Under the pieces are notes generated by a model. That model was not told the DNA's origin. It was given only the letters and a program-made list of their open reading frames with translations, and did no database searches. From contig DVHW01000186.1 of NCBI GenBank assembly GCA_018711785.1, forward strand, positions 1-6,098: a stretch of DNA of 6,098 bases, written 5' to 3'. Positions within the stretch are counted from its first letter, which is position 1, and every line of letters begins with the position of its first letter. The DNA is from Candidatus Galloscillospira excrementavium (GTDB taxonomy: Bacteria > Bacillota > Clostridia > Oscillospirales > Oscillospiraceae). The position numbers were made by a program, and so were the translations under genes. Shown piece after piece: positions 1 to 5,897 of this stretch.

Positions 1-24
1 CCCGGCATCCCGCGGGATGCCGGG
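1..24. repeat. Perfect 24-base palindrome at window edge, possible terminator stem
   Basis: Bases 1-11 are the exact reverse complement of 14-24, and the two central bases (GC) also pair, so the block is a perfect palindrome that could fold into a G+C-rich hairpin of about 10 pairs with a 4-base loop. It lies between whatever is to the left and the mutY promoter, which is where a terminator for an upstream gene would sit. No T-run follows it on the plus strand (the next bases are GGCCCTCTGC), so it is not a canonical terminator in that direction. A T-run for the minus direction would lie outside the window. Confidence 0.45.
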
Positions 25-52
25 GCCCTCTGCCCGTCAAAATCCGGCGCCC

Positions 53-77
53 GCCCGCCTTGAAAAACCGGGCGGGC
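53..77. promoter_or_regulatory. Inverted repeat embracing the mutY -35 box, possible operator
   Basis: GCCCGCC at 53-59 is matched by GGCGGGC at 71-77, separated by 11 bases that contain the -35 hexamer TTGAAA. One arm is therefore just upstream of the -35 box and the other is inside the promoter spacer, a layout used by repressor sites. The repeat is seen directly; an operator role is inference. In DNA this rich in G and C, 7-base inverted repeats also arise by chance. Confidence 0.25.
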
Positions 78-88
78 CATTATATAAT
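60..88 (+). promoter_or_regulatory. Sigma-A-type promoter of mutY
   Basis: TTGAAA (60-65) and a perfect TATAAT (83-88) are separated by 17 bases, the ideal spacing for a housekeeping sigma-70/sigma-A promoter. The A/T-rich -10 region stands out in otherwise very G+C-rich DNA. Transcription should start near 94-96, giving a leader of about 45 bases before the mutY start at 141. The TTG of the -35 box is also the first possible start codon of the extended mutY frame, which shows that the extended frame is not the real gene. Confidence 0.85.
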
Positions 89-111
89 ACAGCCATGTCA
101 CATCATAAAGA

Positions 112-133
112 CCCTCCTCCGGAGGGACGGAGG
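112..133 (+). promoter_or_regulatory. mutY: mutY leader hairpin and ribosome binding site
   Basis: GGAGG at 129-133 lies 7 bases before the TTG at 141 and is the ribosome binding site that fixes the mutY start. Just upstream, CCCTCC (112-117) can pair with GGAGGG (121-126) over a 3-base loop. CCTCC at 113-117 or 116-120 could instead pair with the GGAGG at 129-133. The leader thus holds both anti-Shine-Dalgarno-like and Shine-Dalgarno-like blocks, so folding could modulate translation. The binding site is well supported; regulation by folding is inference. Confidence 0.6.
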
Positions 134-140
134 TCAAGCC

Positions 141-1199
141 TTGAAGGAACTGGAACAGCTGCCCATCCCCCTGCTCACCTGGTACCGGGAGCACGCCCGG
201 GTCCTGCCCTGGCGCAGCGACCCCACGCCCTACCACGTGTGGCTCTCTGAGATCATGCTCCAGCAGACCCGGGTGGCGGCGGTGATGGAGTACTACCGCC
301 GCTTCCTCGCGGCCCTGCCCACCGTGGCCGACCTGGCGGCGGTGGAGGAGGACCAGCTCATGAAGCTGTGGCAGGGCCTGGGGTACTATAACCGGGCCCG
401 CAACCTCCAGAAGGCCGCCCGGCAGGTGATGGAGGACTGGGGCGGCCAGTTCCCCCGGACCTACAAGGACCTGCGCACCCTGGCCGGAGTGGGGGACTAC
501 ACCGCCGGGGCCATCGCCTCCATCGCCTTTGGGGAGGATGTGCCGGCGGTGGACGGCAACGTGCTGCGGGTGGTGACCCGCATCACCGGGGACAGCGGGG
601 ACATCACCCGGGCGGACACCAAGGAGCGCATCCGCGCCGCCCTGGCGGACATCCTGCCCCGGGGTATGGCGGGGGAGTTCAACCAGGCCATGATGGACCT
701 GGGGGCCACCGTGTGCCTGCCCAACGGCGCGCCCCTGTGCGGCCAGTGCCCGGCGGAGGGCTTCTGCACCGCCCACCGGGAGGAGCGCACCGGGGAGCTG
801 CCCGTCAAGGCGGCCAAGCGGCCCCGGCGGGTGGAGGAGCGGACGGTGTTCCTCCTCTTCCACGGCGGCCGGGTGGCCCTGCGCCGCCGGGGGGAGAAGG
901 GCCTGCTGGCCGGGCTGTGGGAGTACCCCAACGAGTTCTCTCCGGCGTCGGACGCCCTGGCCGCCTGGGGCATCGAGCCGGCGGCGGAGGAATTCGGCGG
1001 CACGGGGAAGCATATCTTTACCCATATCGAGTGGCACATGACCGCCCGCCTGATTGAGACAAAGGGGGAGGCGCTGCCCGAGGGCTGGGTGTGGGCCGGC
1101 CGGGAGGAGCTGCGGCGGGAGTACGCCGTGCCCAACGCTTTCCAGAGCTTTCAGTACCTGGTGGAGGAGCGGCTGCGGGACGAGGAGCCCAGCTTCTGA
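141..1199 (+). CDS. mutY: Adenine DNA glycosylase MutY
   Basis: Base-excision repair enzyme that removes adenine mispaired with 8-oxoguanine or guanine, preventing G:C to T:A changes. The 352-residue product matches the family's usual size (E. coli 350). Visible parts: catalytic glycosylase domain with E37 in LSEIMLQQT; helix-hairpin-helix around 113-131 (LAGVGDYTAGAI); catalytic Asp138 in VDGN; four cluster cysteines at C192, C200, C203 and C209 for [4Fe-4S]; then a C-terminal NUDIX-like 8-oxoguanine recognition domain (about 230-345) with FTH at 293-295 where E. coli has FSH. The first Cys spacing is X7 rather than the X6 of E. coli. The TTG at 141 is chosen because GGAGG ends 7 bases before it, the upstream TTG at 60 lies inside the promoter, and the domain begins right after it. 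The gene is first in a plus-strand series and has its own promoter. Confidence 0.96.
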   Translation: MKELEQLPIPLLTWYREHARVLPWRSDPTPYHVWLSEIMLQQTRVAAVMEYYRRFLAALPTVADLAAVEEDQLMKLWQGLGYYNRARNLQKAARQVMEDWGGQFPRTYKDLRTLAGVGDYTAGAIASIAFGEDVPAVDGNVLRVVTRITGDSGDITRADTKERIRAALADILPRGMAGEFNQAMMDLGATVCLPNGAPLCGQCPAEGFCTAHREERTGELPVKAAKRPRRVEERTVFLLFHGGRVALRRRGEKGLLAGLWEYPNEFSPASDALAAWGIEPAAEEFGGTGKHIFTHIEWHMTARLIETKGEALPEGWVWAGREELRREYAVPNAFQSFQYLVEERLRDEEPSF

Positions 1200-1204
1200 T
1201 AAGC

Positions 1205-1292
1205 GGGCGCAGTGTGCGCCCTTGTGGAACCAAGAGATGCTGTCCCAGCAACCGCCCCGCCGGAGCAAAAAATTGCCCGCCCCGTGGGGCGG
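1205..1292 (+). other. Intergenic leader with three short hairpins
   Basis: The 111 bases between mutY and the radical SAM gene hold three inverted repeats: GGGCGCA/TGCGCCC (1205-1211 with 1215-1221, 3-base loop), TGCTG/CAGCA (1238-1242 with 1246-1250, 3-base loop) and CCGCCCC/GGGGCGG (1277-1283 with 1286-1292). The third ends just before the ribosome binding site AAAGGAG at 1297-1303. An A-run (1267-1272) lies between the second and third. No T-run follows the first stem, so it is at best a weak terminator for mutY. No clear promoter was found here, so the downstream genes may be read through from mutY. Function is unknown. Confidence 0.4.
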
Positions 1293-1310
1293 ACGGAAAG
1301 GAGCCCCGCC

Positions 1311-2186
1311 ATGGTCTGCAATCTCTGCCCCCGCCGCTGCGGGGCCCTCCGCACCGACACGGCAGGGGAGGGCCTGTGCGGCATGCCCGCCCTGCCGGTG
1401 GTGGCCCGGGCGGCCCTCCACCCCTGGGAGGAGCCCCCCATCTCGGGCACCAGGGGGTCGGGCACCGTGTTCTTTTCGGGCTGCTCCCTCCAGTGCGTGT
1501 TCTGCCAGAACGAGGCCATCAGCCACGATAACTTCGGCAAGGCCATCTCCCCCTCCCGCCTGCGGGAGATTTTTTATGAACTCATCGCCCAGGAGGCCCA
1601 CAACATCAACCTGGTCAACCCCACCCACTTCTCCCACGTCCTCTCCCGGGTGCTCTCTGAGCCCCTGCCGGTGCCGGTGGTGTGGAACTCCGGCGGGTAC
1701 GACCGGGTGGAGACCCTCCGGGCCCTGGAGGGAAAGGTGCAGGTCTACCTGCCCGATCTGAAGTACCTGGACCGGGAGACCGCCCGGACCTGCTCCGGCG
1801 CGCCGGACTACCCGGAGGCGGCCACCGCCGCCATCCGGGAGATGGTCCGCCAGACCGGGCCCTATGAACTGGACGGGGAGGGCCTGCTGAAAAAGGGGGT
1901 GCTCATCCGCCACCTGGTCCTGCCCGGACGGGTAGGGGAGGCCAAGGCGGTGATGGACTGGGTGGCCGGGGCCTTCCCGCCCTACACGGTGCTCTTCTCC
2001 CTCATGAGCCAGTACACCCCCTTTGGCCGGGCCAGGACCATGCCCAGCCTGGATCGGCCCCTCCGCAAGGGGGAAAAGCGGGCGGCGGAGGAGTACCTCG
2101 CCGCCCTGGACCTGGACGGGTTTACCCAGGAGCTCCTGTCGGCGGACGAGGGCTTTATCCCCCCCTTTGACCTCACCGGTGTGTGA
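1311..2186 (+). CDS. Radical SAM protein, PflX-like (COG1313 type)
   Basis: A 291-residue iron-sulfur enzyme related to pyruvate formate-lyase activating enzymes. It should bind a [4Fe-4S] cluster and cleave S-adenosylmethionine to a 5'-deoxyadenosyl radical; its substrate is not established. The radical SAM motif C-x3-C-x2-C is at C58, C62 and C65 (GCSLQCVFCQN). The N-terminus carries C3, C6, C10 and C23 in a CNLCPRRCG...GLCG pattern typical of the COG1313 (PflX-like) group. Other matching segments are NPTHF (103-107), WNSGGYD (125-131), DLKY (149-152), RHLVLPG (200-206) and SLMSQYTP (230-237). ATG 1311 is chosen over upstream in-frame codons because AAAGGAG (1297-1303) is 7 bases away and the Cys-rich N-terminus starts there. 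No glycyl-radical enzyme gene is in the window, so an activase role is unsupported. The MATE gene follows after 40 bases. Confidence 0.88.
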   Translation: MVCNLCPRRCGALRTDTAGEGLCGMPALPVVARAALHPWEEPPISGTRGSGTVFFSGCSLQCVFCQNEAISHDNFGKAISPSRLREIFYELIAQEAHNINLVNPTHFSHVLSRVLSEPLPVPVVWNSGGYDRVETLRALEGKVQVYLPDLKYLDRETARTCSGAPDYPEAATAAIREMVRQTGPYELDGEGLLKKGVLIRHLVLPGRVGEAKAVMDWVAGAFPPYTVLFSLMSQYTPFGRARTMPSLDRPLRKGEKRAAEEYLAALDLDGFTQELLSADEGFIPPFDLTGV

Positions 2187-2226
2187 TGGGTGAGGCAGGG
2201 AATATGCAGCAGAGGAGATTTGTGTT

Positions 2227-3639
2227 ATGCATCCCGGCAGCTTGACGCGGGACGGCCGCATGCGCATCATGTGGCGGCTGGCCTGGCCCGCCATCGTCGA
2301 ACAGATCCTGGCCACCCTGGTCAGCTACGCCGACACCGCCATGGTGGGCGTCATGGGGGCGGCGGCCACCGCCGCCGTGTCGGTGAACGCCGCCTCCATC
2401 TGGCTCATCAACGGCATCCTGGCTGGCGCGGGGGTGGGCTATTCGGTCCAGGTCTCCCACGCCGTGGGCGCGGGGGACGACGGGCGGGTGAGGGCCGTCA
2501 TCCGGCAGGGCGTGCTGGCCGCGGCGGTGTGCGGCGGCGGGGCCCTGGTGCTCTTCCAGGCCCTGGCCGGCTTCATCCCCCGGTGGCTGGGGGCGGAGCC
2601 CGACGTGCTGCCCCAGGCGGTGGCCTACCTGCGGTTCTACACCCTGGCCATGCCCTTCGTGGCGGCCAGCGCCGTCTTTTCCGCCATCCTCCGGGGCCTG
2701 GGGAACACCCGCACCCCCCTCTACTTCAACACCGCCGCCAACCTCCTCAACATCGTCCTCAACTTCTTCCTCATCTACCCCACCCGGGAGGCATCCCTCT
2801 GGGGCGGCTCCTTCACCATCCCCGGCGCGGGGCTGGGCCCGGCGGGGGCGGCCATCGCCTCGGCGGTGGCCCTGACCGCGGCGGGGGTGGGGATGCTCCA
2901 CGCCGCCTTCCGCCAGGGGGACCGGTACCGCATCTCCCTCCGGGACGATTTCCGGCCCGACCGGGAGATCATCCGCCAGGCGGTGAAGCTGGGCCTGCCC
3001 TCGGCGGCCGAGCGAGCCACCATCAACCTGGGGCAGATCGCCATGACCTTCGTGGTGGCCTCCCTGGGCACGGTGTCCCTGGCCGCCAACCAGATCGCCA
3101 CCACGGCAGAGGGGCTGTGCTACCTGCCGGCCTACGGCATCTCCTACGCGGCCATCGCCCTGGTGGGCCAGGCAGTGGGGGCCCGGTCCCGGGAGGATGC
3201 CCGGGCCTACGGCACCCTGTCCGCCTGGGCGGGGTTCCTGCTGTGCGTGGGGACGGGGGTGCTCCTCTTCCTGCTGGCCACACCGCTGGCCTCCCTCTTC
3301 AACTCGGACGCCGCCGTGGTGGACGAGGCGGCGGCGGTGCTGCGCATCGTGTCGGTGGCCGAGCCCTTCTTCGCCCTGTCCATCGTCCTCTCCGGCGCCC
3401 TGCGGGGGGCCAGAGATGTGAAATTCCCCATGTTCCTCAGCCTGGGGTGCATGTGGGGGGTGCGCATCGTGCTGGCCCCCATCCTGGTCTACGGCCTGAA
3501 GGTGGGCCTGGCCGGGGTGTGGATCGCCATGGCCGCCGACCTTATCCTCCGGGGCGTGCTCTGCGCCCTGCGCTGGCGCAGCGGCCGGTGGGAGCGCAAG
3601 TGCGGCCTGGACCAGGTCCCGGCGGGGACCGCCTCCTGA
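2227..3639 (+). CDS. MATE-family efflux transporter
   Basis: A 470-residue integral membrane protein of the multidrug and toxic compound extrusion family, which exports cationic drugs or metabolites in exchange for Na+ or H+. Length and hydrophobic pattern fit the usual 12 helices in two homologous halves. The N-terminal half opens with LAWPAIVEQ (18-26) and has SYADTAMVG (33-41). The second half starts near KLGLPSAAE (254-262). The halves carry matching segments, SAILRGLGNTRTP (152-164) and SGALRGARDVKFP (389-401), a visible internal duplication. Substrate and coupling ion cannot be read from the sequence. AGGAG at 2213-2217 stands 9 bases before ATG 2227. It is probably co-transcribed with the radical SAM gene and ends at the strong hairpin immediately downstream. 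The C-terminal tail (about 450-470) is short and polar. Confidence 0.94.
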   Translation: MHPGSLTRDGRMRIMWRLAWPAIVEQILATLVSYADTAMVGVMGAAATAAVSVNAASIWLINGILAGAGVGYSVQVSHAVGAGDDGRVRAVIRQGVLAAAVCGGGALVLFQALAGFIPRWLGAEPDVLPQAVAYLRFYTLAMPFVAASAVFSAILRGLGNTRTPLYFNTAANLLNIVLNFFLIYPTREASLWGGSFTIPGAGLGPAGAAIASAVALTAAGVGMLHAAFRQGDRYRISLRDDFRPDREIIRQAVKLGLPSAAERATINLGQIAMTFVVASLGTVSLAANQIATTAEGLCYLPAYGISYAAIALVGQAVGARSREDARAYGTLSAWAGFLLCVGTGVLLFLLATPLASLFNSDAAVVDEAAAVLRIVSVAEPFFALSIVLSGALRGARDVKFPMFLSLGCMWGVRIVLAPILVYGLKVGLAGVWIAMAADLILRGVLCALRWRSGRWERKCGLDQVPAGTAS

Positions 3640-3647
3640 ACAGAACA

Positions 3648-3687
3648 AGAGGACCGCAGGACGAAATGTCCTGCGGTCCTCTGTTTT
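3648..3687. terminator. Probably bidirectional intrinsic terminator between convergent genes
   Basis: A perfect 15-pair stem (3648-3662 with 3668-3682) encloses the 5-base loop GAAAT. On the plus strand it is followed by GTTTTC, which ends MATE transcription 9 bases after the stop codon. Outside the stem, ACA/TGT-type pairing with one bulged A (3647) can extend it. On the minus strand the stem is followed by TGTTCTGTTC, a weaker U-rich stretch, and the acetyltransferase gene stops only 14 bases before the hairpin, so the same structure probably ends the minus-strand operon too. Confidence 0.9.
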
Positions 3688-3695
3688 CAAAAGGC

Positions 3696-4295
3696 TCACT
3701 CCACCCCGGCGGGGACCTTCCCCTCGCCGGGCGCGGTGTCCCGCACCAGGCGGCCGTCCCGGCTGAGGTAGGGCTCCCCGTCGATGACGGTGCGGAAGGC
3801 GTTGTCCAGGCCGTCCTTCTGGAGCACCCGGGTGGGGGCGCACACCGCCACCGAGTAGGGCGGCATGTCCTCGTAGACCACCGCGTTGGCCCCGATGCGG
3901 CAGTGGTGGCCCACCGTGATGCCGCCGATGATCTTGGCCCCCGCGCCGATGTAGCAGCCCTCCCCGATGGCGGGGCTCCCCGGCCGCTTGGAGTCGGGGA
4001 GGGTGTTGGAGCCGATGGTGACCTGCTGGAAGATAATCACGTCCTTCCCCAGCGTGGCGCCGCTGGAGATGAACACCCCCCGGCAGCCGTGGGGGAAGTA
4101 GGGTTTGCCCTCAATACGGCTCCCCAGGCCCACAAAGCTCCCTAGGGCCATGAAGTGGTGCTCATAGGCCAGGCGGAGGAGCTTGGACGGGCGGCGCTGG
4201 AGGCGCTCCTTCAGGGCCCAGTAGTCGTTGCGGAACTTGACGCGGATGTACAGCTTGAGGAAGGGGTGCAGCAGGGCGAAGATCAGGTCTTTCAT
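3696..4295 (-). CDS. Hexapeptide-repeat O-acetyltransferase, CysE-like
   Basis: A 199-residue acyltransferase with a left-handed beta-helix domain that would transfer acetyl from acetyl-CoA to a hydroxyl group. The hexapeptide repeats run from about 72 to 155 (for example IGEGCYIGAGAKIIGGITVG at 110-129, then IGANAVV), as in serine acetyltransferase CysE and its relatives. H69 sits near the place of the CysE catalytic histidine (E. coli His158), although one extra residue follows it. The second active-site histidine (E. coli His193, in RHP) appears to be S107 here (GSPAIG). The N-terminal part is only about 60 residues, shorter than the helical domain of classical CysE. It may therefore act on a sugar or another alcohol rather than serine; no cysteine synthase gene is nearby. 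AAAGGAG (4304-4310) is 8 bases before the ATG. The start overlaps the stop of the pseudouridine synthase gene as ATGA. It is last in the operon. Confidence 0.85.
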   Translation of the reverse strand: MKDLIFALLHPFLKLYIRVKFRNDYWALKERLQRRPSKLLRLAYEHHFMALGSFVGLGSRIEGKPYFPHGCRGVFISSGATLGKDVIIFQQVTIGSNTLPDSKRPGSPAIGEGCYIGAGAKIIGGITVGHHCRIGANAVVYEDMPPYSVAVCAPTRVLQKDGLDNAFRTVIDGEPYLSRDGRLVRDTAPGEGKVPAGVE

Positions 4296-5212
4296 CGTTC
4301 GGGCTCCTTTGTCGGTGTAATGAGGCGGGCCATGTCGGCCGGGAGGGGAGCGGTCCAGGACAGGTGCTCCCCCGTAACGGGATGGATGAGGGAGATGCGG
4401 TGGGAGTGGAGGGCCGGGCGGGGGATGAGGGCGGGGTCCTCGGTGCCGTAGAGAAAATCCCCGGTGAGGGGGTGGCCGAGGTGGGCCAGGTGGACCCGGA
4501 TCTGGTGGGTGCGCCCTGTCTCCAGCTCCAGGGCCAGGAGAGTGCAGCCATTTGCCCGCTCCAATACCCGGTAGCGGGTGCGGGCGCGCTGCCCGTCGGG
4601 CCGCACTTCCCGGGCCAGGAGGGAGCCGGGCAGGCGGCCGATGGGGGCGTCGATGACCCCCGACCGCGGCTCCGGCGTTCCCTCGCACACCGCCAGGTAA
4701 TACCGGCGGAAGGCGGGGGTGTGGAGAGCCTCCTTCAGCACCTCCTGGGCGTGGGCGTGCTTGGCCACCACCAGCAGGCCGCTGGTGCCCTTGTCCAGCC
4801 GGTGGACCGGGTGAAAGTCGGCGGTCAGCCCCCTGGAGTCGTAATAATGGAGCAGAAAATTACCCAGAGTATCCGAAAAGTGGCCGTGGCCCGGGTGGAC
4901 CAGCACGCCGGGGGCCTTGTTGAGGACGATGAGATCCTCGTCCTCGTATACGATGTCCAGGGGCCCGGGGGCGGGGAGGACGCCGCTGCGGCGCTCCAAA
5001 TCCCCCACCAGCACCGACAGCACCTGCCCGGCCCCAGTGGTGTGGTCGGTGTGGACCGGCTCCCCGTCCAGGGTGATGCCGCCGGGGAGCCACTTGGCCC
5101 GGCGGACGAGGGTGCCCGAGAGGCCCAGGCAGCGCCGCAGGAGGAAGTCCACCTTCCTCCCGGCCAGGTCCGGGGACACCGTGAGGGTGAGGCGGCGGGG
5201 CGGCGTGGTCAT
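4292..5212 (-). CDS. RluA-family RNA pseudouridine synthase
   Basis: A 306-residue enzyme that isomerises specific uridines in ribosomal RNA or tRNA to pseudouridine. An S4-like RNA-binding domain covers about residues 15-65 (GRKVDFLLRR ... GITLDGEPV). The catalytic domain holds the RluA signature HRLDKGTSGLLV (137-148) with nucleophile Asp140, the NKAPGVLVHPG segment (98-108), the YYLAVCEG strand (171-178) and GRTHQIRVH (233-241). The architecture is like RluC/RluD; the exact RNA site cannot be assigned, so no symbol is given. The start is the ATG at 5212, whose ATGA overlaps the stop of the preceding membrane-protein gene. No Shine-Dalgarno sequence is visible just upstream (GACCGCAAGCT), so translation is probably coupled to the upstream gene. 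The open frame extends farther upstream only as overlap with that gene. Confidence 0.95.
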   Translation of the reverse strand: MTTPPRRLTLTVSPDLAGRKVDFLLRRCLGLSGTLVRRAKWLPGGITLDGEPVHTDHTTGAGQVLSVLVGDLERRSGVLPAPGPLDIVYEDEDLIVLNKAPGVLVHPGHGHFSDTLGNFLLHYYDSRGLTADFHPVHRLDKGTSGLLVVAKHAHAQEVLKEALHTPAFRRYYLAVCEGTPEPRSGVIDAPIGRLPGSLLAREVRPDGQRARTRYRVLERANGCTLLALELETGRTHQIRVHLAHLGHPLTGDFLYGTEDPALIPRPALHSHRISLIHPVTGEHLSWTAPLPADMARLITPTKEPER

Positions 5213-5676
5213 AGCTTGCGGTCGTAGTAGACCAGGCAGCAGAAGAACACCCCGGCAAAGACCATCACCACGGTGATGAGGGTGAAAAACACCGTCCAGT
5301 CCACTGCAATGGCCACCAGCATGGCCACATAGGTCAGAAGGACAAGAAACAGGGTGGCGGCAGAGGCGGCCCGGCGGGCGACCTCCCTCCTGCGCTCGTC
5401 GGTCTCCTTGATCTCGGCGGCGCGGAGCTTTTTCTCGTTCCGCAGGGTGCGGCGGGCGGCAATGAGCCCCACCGCGCCGAAGAGGGCGATGCCGGTGCCA
5501 GTGCCGGCGTAGAAGCCCAGGGCCACATTGGGCAGGGGGGCCCCCAGGGCCTCCAGTGTGAAGCCGGCCGCCGCAGCAGCAACTCCAAGGACGATGCACA
5601 ACACCAGCAGGCGGCTCCGGCGGCGGAGCACGGCCTTGAAATCACCCTGTCCGGCGAGAAACAGACGCAGCAGCAT
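5209..5676 (-). CDS. Four-helix membrane protein of unknown function
   Basis: A 155-residue protein with four likely transmembrane helices at about 22-40, 51-73, 105-125 and 127-151. A highly charged cytosolic loop (74-104) contains RRTLRNEKKLRAAEIKETDE and then RRREVARRA. The TDERRREVARRA stretch resembles the DERxxxIxxKA pattern of small membrane proteins (DUF2178-like and similar groups) often found beside small Cro/CI regulators; this is a recalled resemblance, not a database match. The ATG at 5676 is chosen because AAGGAGG (minus strand of 5685-5691) stands 8 bases upstream. It follows the 72-residue membrane protein gene with a 2-base gap, and its stop overlaps the pseudouridine synthase start. 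The basic N-terminus (KAVLRRRSR) suggests the N-terminus faces the cytosol. It may be a partner, target or sensor for the regulator two genes upstream. Confidence 0.85.
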   Translation of the reverse strand: MLLRLFLAGQGDFKAVLRRRSRLLVLCIVLGVAAAAAGFTLEALGAPLPNVALGFYAGTGTGIALFGAVGLIAARRTLRNEKKLRAAEIKETDERRREVARRAASAATLFLVLLTYVAMLVAIAVDWTVFFTLITVVMVFAGVFFCCLVYYDRKL

Positions 5677-5678
5677 GG

Positions 5679-5897
5679 TCAGGACCTCCTTAGAATGCTG
5701 TTTTTCCACGCCCGGAGGGGGCGGGAGAGGGGGGAGCGCAGAAACAGGGTCACAAGGCCCAGCCCCGCCCCGGCGCCGCAGAGGAAGCTGCACGCGGCCT
5801 CGGACAGAAGGGAGAGGTGCCCGGCGCCGCTGCCGGCAAAAAAGAGCAGGATGCCCAGCTGGAGCAGGGGGGAAGGGGCACGGCGGTTTCGCTTCAT
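5679..5897 (-). CDS. Small two-helix membrane protein, hypothetical
   Basis: A 72-residue protein I do not recognise. A basic N-terminus ([10 protein letters not shown]) is followed by two hydrophobic stretches at about 11-25 ([15 protein letters not shown]) and 33-53 ([21 protein letters not shown]), then a basic tail ending [12 protein letters not shown] hairpin with both ends in the cytosol fits the positive-inside rule. GAGGAGG (minus strand of 5905-5911) is 7 bases before the ATG, a strong ribosome binding site. The ATG overlaps the stop of the regulator gene as ATGA, and its own stop is 2 bases before the next start. Such close packing and two good binding sites support a real gene. It could assist the neighbouring four-helix protein. 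Confidence 0.75.
   Translation of the reverse strand: MKRNRRAPSPLLQLGILLFFAGSGAGHLSLLSEAACSFLCGAGAGLGLVTLFLRSPLSRPLRAWKNSILRRS

Noticed and set aside
95..250. Possible leaderless small frame starting with ATG at 95, right at the predicted mutY transcript start
   Set aside because: It overlaps mutY out of frame, has no ribosome binding site and a shadow-like composition. The ATG at the predicted start of transcription is most simply a coincidence.
1226..1292. Resemblance to a SAM-I (S-box) riboswitch (CAAGAG, CAGCAACC, GGAGC)
   Set aside because: The segment between CAAGAG and GCAACC is far too short for the P2 stem with its kink-turn, and no P4 or closing P1 strand could be found. Kept only as a note in the leader finding.
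2173..3843. A 556-codon minus-strand open frame antisense to the MATE gene
   Set aside because: Same Gly/His/Pro/Arg-rich shadow composition, no ribosome binding site or family motif, and it overlaps the terminator.
2190..4145. A 651-codon plus-strand open frame running through the MATE gene, the terminator and into the acetyltransferase gene
   Set aside because: Its translation is a low-complexity run of Gly, Arg, Pro and His, the hallmark of an out-of-frame read of G+C-rich codons, and it crosses a strong terminator and two well-supported genes.
4296..4688. N-terminal extension of the acetyltransferase frame up to 4688
   Set aside because: The added residues are Pro/Arg/His-rich shadow sequence inside the pseudouridine synthase gene; the ATG at 4295 has AAAGGAG 8 bases upstream.
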